Assembly (NCBI GenBank): GCA_029863105.1
Contig: JAOTWC010000011.1
Coordinates: 1-14,213, forward strand
Source of the DNA: Gemmatimonadota bacterium
GTDB taxonomy: Bacteria; Gemmatimonadota; Gemmatimonadetes; Palauibacterales; Palauibacteraceae
Direction: 5' to 3'
DNA length: 14,213 nucleotides
The translations under genes were made by a program, and so were the position numbers. The notes beneath the pieces were generated by a model. It saw nothing but the letters and a program-made list of their open reading frames with translations. It ran no database searches and had not been told where the DNA came from. Positions 5,338 through 13,310 of the stretch are shown here, piece by piece; position 1 is the stretch's first letter, and every line of letters begins with the position of its first letter.

Positions 5338-6792
5338 ATGAAGAATCAGTCGATTCGCGAGGCGCTCACTTTCGACGACGTTTTGCTCGTCCCGCGCCAT
5401 TCGACCGTCCACCCCGCAGACGTAGATGTCTCATCCCGGTTCACCCGTGGCATCCGGCTGGCCAGCCCTCTCGTCTCGGCCGCCATGGATACCGTCACGG
5501 AGCACCAGATGGCGATCGCCATGGCCCGGGAGGGTGGCATCGGGATCATCCACAAGAACATGTCGATCGATGAGCAGGTGGCGCAGATCGATCGCGTAAA
5601 GCGCTCCGAGAGCGGGATGATCCTGGATCCGATCACACTCGGCCCGGAGGCGAGTCTGCGCGAGGCACTGTCGATGATGCGAGAGTATTCGATCAGCGGC
5701 GTGCCCGTGGTTAACCCGGATGGGCTCCTGGTCGGGATCCTGACGAACCGAGATCTGGTGTTCGAGACAGATCTTGATCGGCGAATCGCCGACGCTATGG
5801 TCAGCGAGGGTCTTGTGACCGCCCCGGTCGGCACTTCGCTCGAAGGGGCCGAAGACATCCTCCGCCACAACAAGATCGAGAAACTCCCGATTGTGGACGA
5901 CCAGGGGCTGCTCCGCGGTCTGATCACGGTGAAGGACATCCTCAAGCGGCGTTCGCATCCCAACGCCTCGAAGGACGGACATGGGCGCCTGCTCGTCGGC
6001 GGGGCCGTCGGCACCTCCGGCGTGGAGCTCGATAGAGCCAGGGAACTCGTCGCCGCCGGGTGCGACGTGATCGTTATCGACACGGCACACGGGCACTCCG
6101 ACGGGGTTCTCAAGGCAGTCGAACGGGCGAGGGCGAAACTCGGGGACGTGCAGCTCGTCGCCGGAAACGTCGCCTCCGCCGACGGTGCGAGGGCGCTGGC
6201 CGAGCGAGGCGTCGATGCGGTGAAGGTGGGTGTCGGGCCGGGATCGATCTGTACGACCCGCGTCGTCACGGGTGTCGGGGTGCCGCAGATAACGGCGATC
6301 ATCGACGCCGTTCGGGGGGCGGCCGACACGCCGGTTATTTCAGATGGAGGGATCAAACAGTCGGGCGATATCGCGAAAGCGCTGGCGGCCGGCGCCAGTT
6401 CGTGCATGCTCGGGTCGATGCTGGCTGGCACTGAGGAGAGTCCGGGAGAAACGTTCCTGCTCGAAGGCAGGCGATTCAAAGTCATCCGGGGCATGGGCTC
6501 GCTGTCCGCGATGGAGGAGGGATCGGCGGACCGCTATTTCCAGGATGCGCTTTCTCCACGAAAACTCGTTCCGGAGGGAATCGAGGGCCGCGTGCCGTAC
6601 AAGGGCCCGGTCGCCGATACGCTCTATCAATTGATCGGCGGACTGCGAAGCGGCATGGGATATTGCGGGGCAGAAGACGTCGAAGCCCTGAAAAACGATA
6701 CGGAATTTGTAAAGATCACCTCTGGCGGGCTGCGAGAATCGCACCCACACGACGTCGTGATCACGCGGGAAGCCCCAAATTACAGGCTATAG
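5338..6792 (+). CDS. guaB: Inosine-5'-monophosphate dehydrogenase
   Basis: IMP dehydrogenase oxidises IMP to XMP with NAD+, the committed step of guanine nucleotide synthesis in the cytoplasm. The 484-residue length is normal. The N-terminus is typical (ALTFDDVLLVPRHS, 9-22). Two CBS domains occupy about 93-148 and 155-205 and serve as the nucleotide-sensing regulatory module. The barrel resumes with VIDTAHGHSDGV (246-257). The active-site loop is GPGSICTTR with catalytic Cys305, followed by SDGGIK (335-340) and the flap EGRVPYKG (416-423). The frame is open further upstream to 5167, but family similarity begins at the ATG at 5338. Transcription probably begins at that ATG. Confidence 0.97.
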   Translation: MKNQSIREALTFDDVLLVPRHSTVHPADVDVSSRFTRGIRLASPLVSAAMDTVTEHQMAIAMAREGGIGIIHKNMSIDEQVAQIDRVKRSESGMILDPITLGPEASLREALSMMREYSISGVPVVNPDGLLVGILTNRDLVFETDLDRRIADAMVSEGLVTAPVGTSLEGAEDILRHNKIEKLPIVDDQGLLRGLITVKDILKRRSHPNASKDGHGRLLVGGAVGTSGVELDRARELVAAGCDVIVIDTAHGHSDGVLKAVERARAKLGDVQLVAGNVASADGARALAERGVDAVKVGVGPGSICTTRVVTGVGVPQITAIIDAVRGAADTPVISDGGIKQSGDIAKALAAGASSCMLGSMLAGTEESPGETFLLEGRRFKVIRGMGSLSAMEEGSADRYFQDALSPRKLVPEGIEGRVPYKGPVADTLYQLIGGLRSGMGYCGAEDVEALKNDTEFVKITSGGLRESHPHDVVITREAPNYRL

Positions 6793-6800
6793 GGACCCGG

Positions 6801-6851
6801 ATGCAGTTGCTCGCACGGTTCTTGAGATCGAAAGCAGCAGTCGCCCAGTAA
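6801..6851 (+). CDS. Possible 16-aa leader ORF before the transglycosylase gene
   Basis: In the short gap after guaB, a 16-codon ORF (MQLLARFLRSKAAVAQ) starts at an ATG preceded by AGGGA 5 bases upstream and ends with TAA. It is basic and amphipathic, and I recognise no family. It is short enough to be chance, and only its ribosome site and its place in an otherwise non-coding gap support it. Confidence 0.2.
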   Translation: MQLLARFLRSKAAVAQ

Positions 6852-6882
6852 TGAAGAGAGAAAAATGATACGAGGGAATCCC

Positions 6883-8331
6883 ATGAGTCGCGTGCTGCTG
6901 CCTCTACTCGTTGTTCTGCCGTTCATCGCGGCCTGTGCGGGCGGCGTCGTCCCGGAGACCGCACCCGACGTGACCGGGGTCCGCGGCGATGGGCTGGCAA
7001 GCGGCCAGGTCGTGGCGGAGACCGGGTTGCCGTCGGTCGACGACGCCGTCGTGGATCAAGCGGCAACAGAGGCGGAGCAGGCGATCGAGATCCTCGATGA
7101 GACGACCCGCCGCGAGTTCTATGCGCTGTTTGGCGGCGATCCGTTGGGCCTCACCGAGCGTCCCCAGAACGCAGCCGTATATGAGATTCCGCTCGAGATG
7201 AACGAGCACGTCGAGCGCTGGATCGAGTACTTCACCACGGGGAAGGGCCGTGACCGCTTCGCCATCTACTTGGAGCGGTCCGGCAAGTACGAGGCGATGA
7301 TCCGTCGGAAGGCCCGGGATGCTGGGCTTCCGGAGGACCTGCTCTACCTGGCCATGATCGAGAGCGGGATGAACCCGAACGCCTACAGCCGGGCCCGTGC
7401 CGTGGGCCTGTGGCAGTTCATCACGGGGACCGGGCGCGCCTACGGCCTGGAGGTCAGCTACTGGGTGGACGAACGACGCGATCCCTTCCGCGCCACCGAC
7501 GCGGCGATCGCGCACCTGGGCGACCTCCATGAGAAATTTGGCTCATGGTACCTGGCGGCGGCGGCCTACAACGCGGGAGCCGGCCGGGTAACTCGAGGCA
7601 TCCGTCGTACGGGCTCCACCGACTTCTGGGACCTCGCCGACGCCCGGGTGTTGCGCAGCGAGACGCGCAACTACGTCCCGAAGCTCATCGCGGCGGCCAC
7701 GATCGCGCGCAACGCCGAGGCCTACGGGTTCGGTGACATTGTGCCGGCTGCTCCGGACGAGTTCGATGTCGTCAAGGTGCCGGGGGCGACGAGCTTCGAC
7801 GTGCTGGCGGACGCGGCGGGAACCACGGAAGGACGGATCCGGGATCTCAATCCGCAGTTTCTCAGGCAGGTAACTCCCCCGGACCGCGAAGTACAGCTGA
7901 GGGTCCCGCCGGGTCGGGCCGAGGTGTTCGCGACGAACTACGCAATGATTCCGGAGTCGGAGCGCGTAACCTGGCTGGAGCACCGGGTCACCCGGGGTCA
8001 GACACTTGGTGCGATCGCGAACCGATACGGTACGTCGGTCGTCGCGATCCGTGCGGCCAACAACAATGTGAGCCCTCGCCGGTTGCAGATCGGACAGCGT
8101 CTCGTGATCCCGAGATCAAGGGCGGCACGCGCCGCCGCGACGAGCGGAGAGCGCACCGTGAGCACTCCCGCCCCGCCGCCGACCGGTCCACTCACGATCA
8201 CCGTGCGGAGCGGCGACACGCTGTGGGCGTTGGCTCGACGCTATGGCACGTCGACGGGTAGTCTGATGGCGATGAACAACCTGGGATCGTCGGTGATCCG
8301 CCCTGGAGATCGGATTACGGTCCGTCGGTGA
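6883..8331 (+). CDS. mltD: MltD-like lipoprotein lytic transglycosylase with two LysM domains
   Basis: A peptidoglycan lytic transglycosylase that cleaves the MurNAc-GlcNAc bond to form anhydro-MurNAc ends, probably tethered to the outer membrane. From the ATG at 6883 it has 482 residues and a lipoprotein signal (MSRVLLPLLVVLPFIAAC, lipid Cys18). The SLT domain covers about 140-270 with catalytic Glu160 in MIESGMNPNAYS, GLWQF (175-179) and AYNAG (228-232). A linker leads to LysM domains at about 365-410 and 438-480, which bind glycan strands. An ATG at 6865 is also possible; 6883 is preferred because GAGGGA lies close upstream and the signal peptide is then of usual length. It converges on the sugar dehydrogenase gene across a 25-base gap. 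E. coli MltD has the same plan, but orthology is not proven. Confidence 0.9.
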   Translation: MSRVLLPLLVVLPFIAACAGGVVPETAPDVTGVRGDGLASGQVVAETGLPSVDDAVVDQAATEAEQAIEILDETTRREFYALFGGDPLGLTERPQNAAVYEIPLEMNEHVERWIEYFTTGKGRDRFAIYLERSGKYEAMIRRKARDAGLPEDLLYLAMIESGMNPNAYSRARAVGLWQFITGTGRAYGLEVSYWVDERRDPFRATDAAIAHLGDLHEKFGSWYLAAAAYNAGAGRVTRGIRRTGSTDFWDLADARVLRSETRNYVPKLIAAATIARNAEAYGFGDIVPAAPDEFDVVKVPGATSFDVLADAAGTTEGRIRDLNPQFLRQVTPPDREVQLRVPPGRAEVFATNYAMIPESERVTWLEHRVTRGQTLGAIANRYGTSVVAIRAANNNVSPRRLQIGQRLVIPRSRAARAAATSGERTVSTPAPPPTGPLTITVRSGDTLWALARRYGTSTGSLMAMNNLGSSVIRPGDRITVRR

Positions 8332-8356
8332 CGAACATGCAGGCCTGTAGTACCGG

Positions 8357-9715
8357 TCAGACAGGCAGAAGCGAACCGGCGGGGAGTCGGGGAGGGCCGG
8401 CGATCGGGTAGACGACCGCGCCGCGTGTTTCACCGATTGCGTTACGCGGATCCACGATGATCGACGCATGCTCGGTGACGAATCCGTAGTCCACCACCCT
8501 GTGGTCCGTCGTGATCACGACGGCGTCCGCCGCGGCAAGACCTTCTGCTGTCAGATCCGAGCACTGCAGCATGGACTCGTCGAGTCGCACCTGAGCCACG
8601 TAAGGGTCGTGGTATTCGATGGTGGCACCCCGCTGCCTGAGCAGGTGAGCGATGTCGAACGCCGGGCTCTCTCTGACATCGTCCACATCCGGCTTGTAGG
8701 ACATGCCCAGCAGGAGCACGCGACTGCCGTTGACCGACTTATTCACGCGGTTCAGAGCCTCTGTGACCCGCTCCACCACGTAGCGCGGCATCTCCGCGTT
8801 GATCTCAGCGGCCAGTTCAATGAACCGCGTCCGGTAATGCAGGGTCTTCATCTTCCAGGCAAGGAAGTGCGGGTCGACCGGAATGCAGTGCCCGCCGAGG
8901 CCCGGGCCGGGGAAGAACCGCATGAAACCGTAGGGTTTCGTCGAGGCGGCGTCGATCACCTCCCAAACGTCGATGCCCAGTCGATCCGAAATCACGGCCA
9001 TCTCGTTCACGAGACCGATATTGACCGCACGAAAGGTGTTTTCCAGGATCTTCGTGAGCTCCGCGGCCTCGGGAGACGAGACCTCCACCACCGTTTCGAT
9101 CGCCTCCCCGTACAGCGCGACCGCGAGACGGTGGCATGCCGGAGTCAGACCACCGACGACCTTCGGGGTGTTCCCGATGTGCCAGGTAGCGTTACCCGGG
9201 TCCACACGTTCAGGGCTGAACGCCAGCCAGAAATCCTCCCCGGCCACGAGGCCGGATTCCTCCAGCATCGGTAACACCATCTCCCGTGTCGTTCCGGGGT
9301 ACGTGGTGGACTCGAGAACAACGAGCTGCCCGGGTCGGAGGTGCTGCTTGACTGCCTCCGTTGCCGACAGAATGTACGACATGTCCGGATCGTCGGTCTT
9401 GCTCAGCGGTGTGGGCACGCAGATCACGACGGCGTCCGCTTCCGCCAGCCGGCCCGGGTCGACGGTCGCCTCCAGCATTCCGGACCGGGTCAGGCTTCCC
9501 AACCGTTCGCTCGTGACGTCGAGAATATGCGAGCGCCCGCTGTTGATCCCCTCAACGACGCTTGCACTGACGTCGAGGCCAATCGTTCGAAGCCCGACCT
9601 CGGAGAAAGCGACACCAAGGGGCAGTCCCACGTATCCCAGGCCGATGATACCGACCACAGCGTCGTGAGACTGGATCCTGGACAGCAGAGCTTCGTGTCG
9701 CGACATCGCCGGCAA
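8357..9715 (-). CDS. Nucleotide sugar dehydrogenase (UDP-GlcNAc/UDP-ManNAc 6-dehydrogenase type)
   Basis: An NAD+-dependent four-electron oxidase that converts the C6 hydroxyl of a UDP-sugar to a carboxylate, supplying uronic acids for O-antigen, capsule or exopolysaccharide. It has 452 residues from a TTG at 9715, or 449 from the ATG at 9706. GGAG lies 6 bases before the TTG, so the choice is open. Landmarks: the Rossmann motif GLGYVGLP (25-32), VPTPL (100-104), ESTTYPGTT (135-143), ELTKILENTFRAVNIGLVNE (219-238), catalytic Cys277 in GPGLGGHCIPVDP, and SYKPDVDDVRESP (339-351). GPGLGGHCIP favours the WbpA-like (UDP-GlcNAc) group over UDP-glucose dehydrogenase, but the exact substrate is not settled. 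It is the last gene of the long minus-strand unit, a few bases from its neighbour. Confidence 0.92.
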   Translation of the reverse strand: MPAMSRHEALLSRIQSHDAVVGIIGLGYVGLPLGVAFSEVGLRTIGLDVSASVVEGINSGRSHILDVTSERLGSLTRSGMLEATVDPGRLAEADAVVICVPTPLSKTDDPDMSYILSATEAVKQHLRPGQLVVLESTTYPGTTREMVLPMLEESGLVAGEDFWLAFSPERVDPGNATWHIGNTPKVVGGLTPACHRLAVALYGEAIETVVEVSSPEAAELTKILENTFRAVNIGLVNEMAVISDRLGIDVWEVIDAASTKPYGFMRFFPGPGLGGHCIPVDPHFLAWKMKTLHYRTRFIELAAEINAEMPRYVVERVTEALNRVNKSVNGSRVLLLGMSYKPDVDDVRESPAFDIAHLLRQRGATIEYHDPYVAQVRLDESMLQCSDLTAEGLAAADAVVITTDHRVVDYGFVTEHASIIVDPRNAIGETRGAVVYPIAGPPRLPAGSLLPV

Positions 9716-9718
9716 CGT

Positions 9719-10408
9719 CTACTCCGACCCTAGAATCTGGCGCGCGTATCCGTTGGCCGGATCTTCGCCGCGCGCCATGATTCCGCTCACGACCCCCGGG
9801 CCTCGATTGTACGCGAGGAGAGCGAGGCGCGCGTCGCCGTACTGGTCCAGCAGCATTCGCAGGTAACGGAATCCCAGTCGCAGGTTCGTGTCGCGGTCGA
9901 ACAGATCGCCTTCCGCCAGACCCGGCTCGAGCCAGTTGGCAGTGCTCGGCATGACCTGGGTGTAGCCTACGGCGCCCACCGGGCTGATCGCCCGTCGGCG
10001 GAACGAAGATTCCGTCGCAACCAGTCGGAAGGCGATATCCGGATCGAGGTCCTCCCGTTGGGCGGCCTCTCGAATCGCTTCCGCGAGATCCGCGGGAATG
10101 CGAAACGCAGACGAATACTCGTGAACGACGCGCAGTTGTTCCAGCTCGGTCTGCAGCTGCGACACGTCGCTGCGGGCATCCCTGATCTCGGCACGCGCGG
10201 CCGCCGCATCGGTCTCCAGAGCCTCAAGTCGCGGTTGCACCGCGGCGCGCGTGCCGGCCGCAGACAGTGCCGCGATGCCGAACGCCGCCAGCAGGCCGAC
10301 CACGGTGCTGCGTCTCCTGCTCGCCGATCGGGCCGAGCTCGGCATGCTGTCGAGCGGGGCCGGCGGTTCGGCGCGGTTCGGCTTGTTGGGCTGTCTCGCG
10401 ATCATCAT
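9719..10408 (-). CDS. Membrane-anchored lytic transglycosylase (SLT domain)
   Basis: A 229-residue protein with a proline-rich basic cytoplasmic start, one membrane helix at about 35-53, a coiled coil at about 58-95, and a short SLT domain to the end. Catalytic Glu133 lies in VATESSFRRRAISPVG, followed by VGYTQVMPST (147-156) and AYNRGPG (199-205), the usual family-1 landmarks. It therefore acts on peptidoglycan glycan strands from the inner membrane. Start: ATG at 10408 (a second ATG follows directly), with GGGAG 8 bases upstream. It sits 32 bases after moaC and just before the sugar dehydrogenase. The anchor plus coiled coil suggests it works with a partner, perhaps the division proteins encoded upstream in the same unit. 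That link is inferred. Confidence 0.87.
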   Translation of the reverse strand: MMIARQPNKPNRAEPPAPLDSMPSSARSASRRRSTVVGLLAAFGIAALSAAGTRAAVQPRLEALETDAAAARAEIRDARSDVSQLQTELEQLRVVHEYSSAFRIPADLAEAIREAAQREDLDPDIAFRLVATESSFRRRAISPVGAVGYTQVMPSTANWLEPGLAEGDLFDRDTNLRLGFRYLRMLLDQYGDARLALLAYNRGPGVVSGIMARGEDPANGYARQILGSE

Positions 10409-10440
10409 CTATTTGTCTCCCGCCATGTATTCGCCGGCCG

Positions 10441-10947
10441 TTACGCCCGCGGATCCGCCAAATCGTCCGGCCTGCGCCAGACGCCGCTGCGGCCGCCCTG
10501 CTTGGCGACCAACTGAATCTCGCCGATCTGCATTCCGCGGTCCATACCCTTGCACATGTCGTACACCGCAAGCAGTCCCGCGCTGACCCCGCACAGGGCT
10601 TCCATCTCGACGCCCGTACGGGCTTCCACCGACGTTTCCACACGAATCCGGATTCCCGGCAACTCCGCATCCAGCTCCACTTCCACTGCCACGGAGTCTA
10701 GCGGCAGGGTGTGACAAAGGGGGATCGTGTCCGCGGTTCGCTTGGCGCCGCCAATCGCGGCCAGCCGCGCCACGGCCAATACGTCTCCCTTACTCATCCC
10801 GCCTGCGCGGATCGCGAGCAACGTCTCCCGCTCCATCCGGATCCTGCCTTCCGCCGTCGCCCGACGGCGGGAAACCGGCTTGTCGCCCACGTCCACCATT
10901 CGGGCGTGCCCATGTTCATCCAGATGTGTCAGCGGTTCGCTATCCAT
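10441..10947 (-). CDS. moaC: Cyclic pyranopterin monophosphate synthase
   Basis: MoaC acts after the radical-SAM enzyme MoaA to make cyclic pyranopterin monophosphate in molybdenum cofactor synthesis. The 168-residue length is normal. Diagnostic segments are LTHLDEHGHARMVDVGDK (6-23), MSKGDVLAVARLAAIGGAKR (51-70), IPLCHTLPL (75-83), TGVEMEAL (111-118) and VYDMCKGMD (128-136), ending in KQGGRSGVWRR. Lys53, Asp130 and Lys133 match E. coli Lys51, Asp128 and Lys131, the catalytic residues. No other molybdenum cofactor gene is in the window; it lies between a replication gene (11-base gap) and a transglycosylase gene, an unusual setting. Confidence 0.96.
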   Translation of the reverse strand: MDSEPLTHLDEHGHARMVDVGDKPVSRRRATAEGRIRMERETLLAIRAGGMSKGDVLAVARLAAIGGAKRTADTIPLCHTLPLDSVAVEVELDAELPGIRIRVETSVEARTGVEMEALCGVSAGLLAVYDMCKGMDRGMQIGEIQLVAKQGGRSGVWRRPDDLADPRA

Positions 10948-10958
10948 GAACGCTCCGG

Positions 10959-12116
10959 TTACCCGGGCCCGGAACCCACGTTCCGCGCCATTGCGGTCCG
11001 TGGGCGCAACTCACGCGCCAGGTCGCTCAGCAGAACGGCAGCGATTGCCTGCGGGTTTCCGTTCCCGGAAGCCGCCAATCGCCCATGTTCCACATGGTCT
11101 AATGCGAGGAGCAGCTGATCGGGAGTCACGCCTTCAATCCCCGGCAGCCGACCACGTACGTCCGAATGCAACGCGAAGTCCACAGATTCCACCCGGATAG
11201 TGATGCATTCGCGCAACACTTCCTCCACGCGGTCCAACGTCCCGGAAAACGGTCCCCTCGCTCCGCTGGGGGGAAACTTCGCAGCAGTCGCAAACCGATC
11301 GGCAGCCGATCCCGACAGGGCGGCGCGTACGAAATTCCAGCCCTCTTCCGCCAAAGCCGGATCCGCCTCAGCCATGCGAAGTGCCAGGCCGACAGCCCCC
11401 TGGCTCCGGCGGGCAAGTGCGCTCGCCACCGTGCGGTCCATCCCCAGTTCACGTTCCAGAAACGCCTCTGCCAGCGCCGGTTCAGGGGACGTAACACGTA
11501 CCGCGAGCGACCGCGACAGGATCGTCGGGAGCAGCGACCCGGGACGGCTTGAGGTCAGGATAATCAGCGTGTCGGGCGGTGGCTCCTCCAGCAGCTTCAG
11601 GAATGCATTGGCAGCCTCGGGACTCGAGGCCTGCGCGACCATCCGTTCGGCGTCTCCGACGAGGAACACGGAAGAGACCCCCATCGCCGGTCGGCGCGTC
11701 GCACGCGAACGAATGTCCTCGACCATCGCCAGGTAGATCGCGGCGGACGTCTCCGGCGTCGTCACGGCAAACGGATCGGCGCGTCGCGCGTCGAGAACCT
11801 CCAAGCGCGCCTGCTCGAACAGTTCGCGCCTCTTTGCCGGCGTGTGGCTACCCTTGGGGGACGGCAGAGGGAAGAACCAGTGAAGATCAGGATGCCGCAG
11901 GCTGCCAACCATGCCGCATGCACGGCACGTTCCGCACGGCGGCTCGTCCGCCGATTCACACAACACCAGCGCAGCGATCCAGAGTCCCAGACGCTGCTTG
12001 CCGATTCCGTCCGGCCCATGGAGGAGCAGGCTTTGGGGAAGGCTTCCGGCCCGAGCTGCAGTTCGAAATCTCCGCTGCAGGTCATCGTGGCCGCAGAGCG
12101 GGGGCAGGGAAGTCAC
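10959..12116 (-). CDS. holB: DNA polymerase III delta' subunit (clamp loader)
   Basis: A 385-residue AAA+ protein of the clamp-loader family. The P-loop is GPDGIGKQ (34-41), with Gln where ATPases have Thr or Ser. Four cysteines (53, 61, 64, 67) form the zinc module found in delta' and gamma/tau. Next come FLVGDAERM (151-159), NAFLKLLEEPPP (170-181) and a sensor-1 segment TSSRPGSLLPTILSRS. The usual SRC triad reads SRS here. Altered P-loop and SRC fit delta', a structural clamp-loader subunit that need not hydrolyse ATP, better than the DnaX motor. An insert of about 60 residues (80-140) lies between the zinc module and the Walker B region. The start is GTG in a GTGA overlap with the envC-like stop, indicating coupled translation. 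Confidence 0.87.
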   Translation of the reverse strand: MTSLPPLCGHDDLQRRFRTAARAGSLPQSLLLHGPDGIGKQRLGLWIAALVLCESADEPPCGTCRACGMVGSLRHPDLHWFFPLPSPKGSHTPAKRRELFEQARLEVLDARRADPFAVTTPETSAAIYLAMVEDIRSRATRRPAMGVSSVFLVGDAERMVAQASSPEAANAFLKLLEEPPPDTLIILTSSRPGSLLPTILSRSLAVRVTSPEPALAEAFLERELGMDRTVASALARRSQGAVGLALRMAEADPALAEEGWNFVRAALSGSAADRFATAAKFPPSGARGPFSGTLDRVEEVLRECITIRVESVDFALHSDVRGRLPGIEGVTPDQLLLALDHVEHGRLAASGNGNPQAIAAVLLSDLARELRPRTAMARNVGSGPG

Positions 12117-13303
12117 GAGCGGCTTCTCAACCAGGGTACGGGATCCACGAGGCGAGGATTGTTGTCGCCGTCCGGCTCGTGAATCTGGAACTCGATATGT
12201 GTTCCCTCCTCCGAATTCTCATCGCCGCCTACGCCCCCGATGACCTGGCCCGCCACGATACGATCGTCCATGCGGACGCGCAGATCCTGCAAGTACAGGT
12301 AGACGGACCAATACCCGCCCCCGTGATCGACGATCACTGTCTGGCCGAGCAAGTCCCTCGAGCCGGCCCAGGCAACCTGTCCGGCCTCGACCGCCCGCAC
12401 CAGGGTGCCGCGAGGAGCTCCGATGCCGATCCCGTCCCAGCTGCCCACTCCACCCGGCTTCGTATCCCTGAATCGGTAGACTATCGTGCCCTCGACCGGC
12501 CAACGGAGCTGGCCGAGATCCGCGGTGGTTACGGAAGATTCCGATACGAGACCGGCCAGGCGCTCCGCCTCCCGGCGAGTCCGTTCGAGCTCTGCGATCA
12601 GGCTGCCCAACCGCCGTTCTTCTTCCCGCAGTTCGCTGATGCGATCCTCGGCTTGCGTAACCTGCGAGCGGACGTTTCGAAGCCGTCTCTGTCGCTGGTC
12701 CTCGCGCAGTTCCAGGTCTTCAACCTCGCGCCGCTTGTCCGCCCGCAGAGTCGCCAGACGGGCGTACTCGTCGGCCAGCCGTTCACGCTGATCCGACAGG
12801 CGCTCCGCGAGGGTACGGACGTCCTCGACGAGAATCCGATCGTACAGAGCGACGAGGTGGAGGTATTTGTATCGGCTGATCAGGTCCCCGAACGACTCGG
12901 CCTGGAGCATCACCTGCAGAACGTGAGTCCGGCCGCGCTGGTAGATGTTCCGCAGTCGTTGCTGGAGCTCGGTGCGTCGAATCACCAGCTCGTCGCGCGT
13001 GGCCAGCATGTCCCTCGTGGCCTCGTCGACACTCAGCGCGTACGCATCGATCTGAACGTCGAACTCCGCCAGAGCACTGGTCGATGAGCCGATCCGCGCC
13101 TCGATGTTCAGGATTTCATCACCAACACTGCGGATCTGTCCGCGCATCTGGGTCGCCTCGCGAGCCAGACGATCCTGTTCCTGCCGAATTTCCTCGAGCC
13201 GGTCCTGGCTGCGCCGGATCTGTTCGCCGATGTCATCCTGCCCATACACCAGGGGCGGCATCGATAGAACAAGCAGAAAAGCGAAGATTCCGGCGCGCCT
13301 CAT
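12113..13303 (-). CDS. envC: EnvC-like murein hydrolase activator (degenerate LytM/M23)
   Basis: A 396-residue periplasmic protein: signal peptide (1-21, MRRAGIFAFLLVLSMPPLVYG), long coiled coils at about 25-125 and 160-255, and a C-terminal LytM fold (265-396). The zinc site is broken. The H-x-G-I-D motif is WDGIGIG (Trp289, Gly293), the YAHL His is Tyr337, and the H-x-H pair is HIE (His369, Glu371). It is therefore probably not a peptidase but, like E. coli EnvC, an activator of cell-wall amidases at the septum, docked to FtsX by its coiled coil. The preceding gene is ftsX, which supports this. The ATG at 13303 gives a clean signal peptide; an ATG at 13321, inside the end of ftsX, would add 6 residues. 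The stop overlaps the holB start. Confidence 0.88.
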   Translation of the reverse strand: MRRAGIFAFLLVLSMPPLVYGQDDIGEQIRRSQDRLEEIRQEQDRLAREATQMRGQIRSVGDEILNIEARIGSSTSALAEFDVQIDAYALSVDEATRDMLATRDELVIRRTELQQRLRNIYQRGRTHVLQVMLQAESFGDLISRYKYLHLVALYDRILVEDVRTLAERLSDQRERLADEYARLATLRADKRREVEDLELREDQRQRRLRNVRSQVTQAEDRISELREEERRLGSLIAELERTRREAERLAGLVSESSVTTADLGQLRWPVEGTIVYRFRDTKPGGVGSWDGIGIGAPRGTLVRAVEAGQVAWAGSRDLLGQTVIVDHGGGYWSVYLYLQDLRVRMDDRIVAGQVIGGVGGDENSEEGTHIEFQIHEPDGDNNPRLVDPVPWLRSRS

Positions 13304-13310
13304 GTGCAGT

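Noticed and set aside
5346..6494. 382-codon minus-strand open frame opposite guaB
   Set aside because: It is an antisense shadow of a confidently identified IMP dehydrogenase; its composition (Ser/Thr/Arg/Pro rich, no domains) is that of a mirror frame.
8343..8366. GCCTGT/ACAGGC inverted repeat between two convergent genes, a possible shared terminator
   Set aside because: The stem is only 6 base pairs with a 12-base loop and no T-run on either side, and one arm lies inside the dehydrogenase 3' end. Too weak to call.
8468..9274. 268-codon plus-strand open frame opposite the sugar dehydrogenase
   Set aside because: An antisense shadow rich in His, Arg and Val without any domain; the minus-strand gene has every catalytic motif.
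11579..13087. 502-codon plus-strand open frame opposite holB and the envC-like gene
   Set aside because: It spans two well-supported minus-strand genes, has no recognisable motif, and its length is explained by the high GC content.
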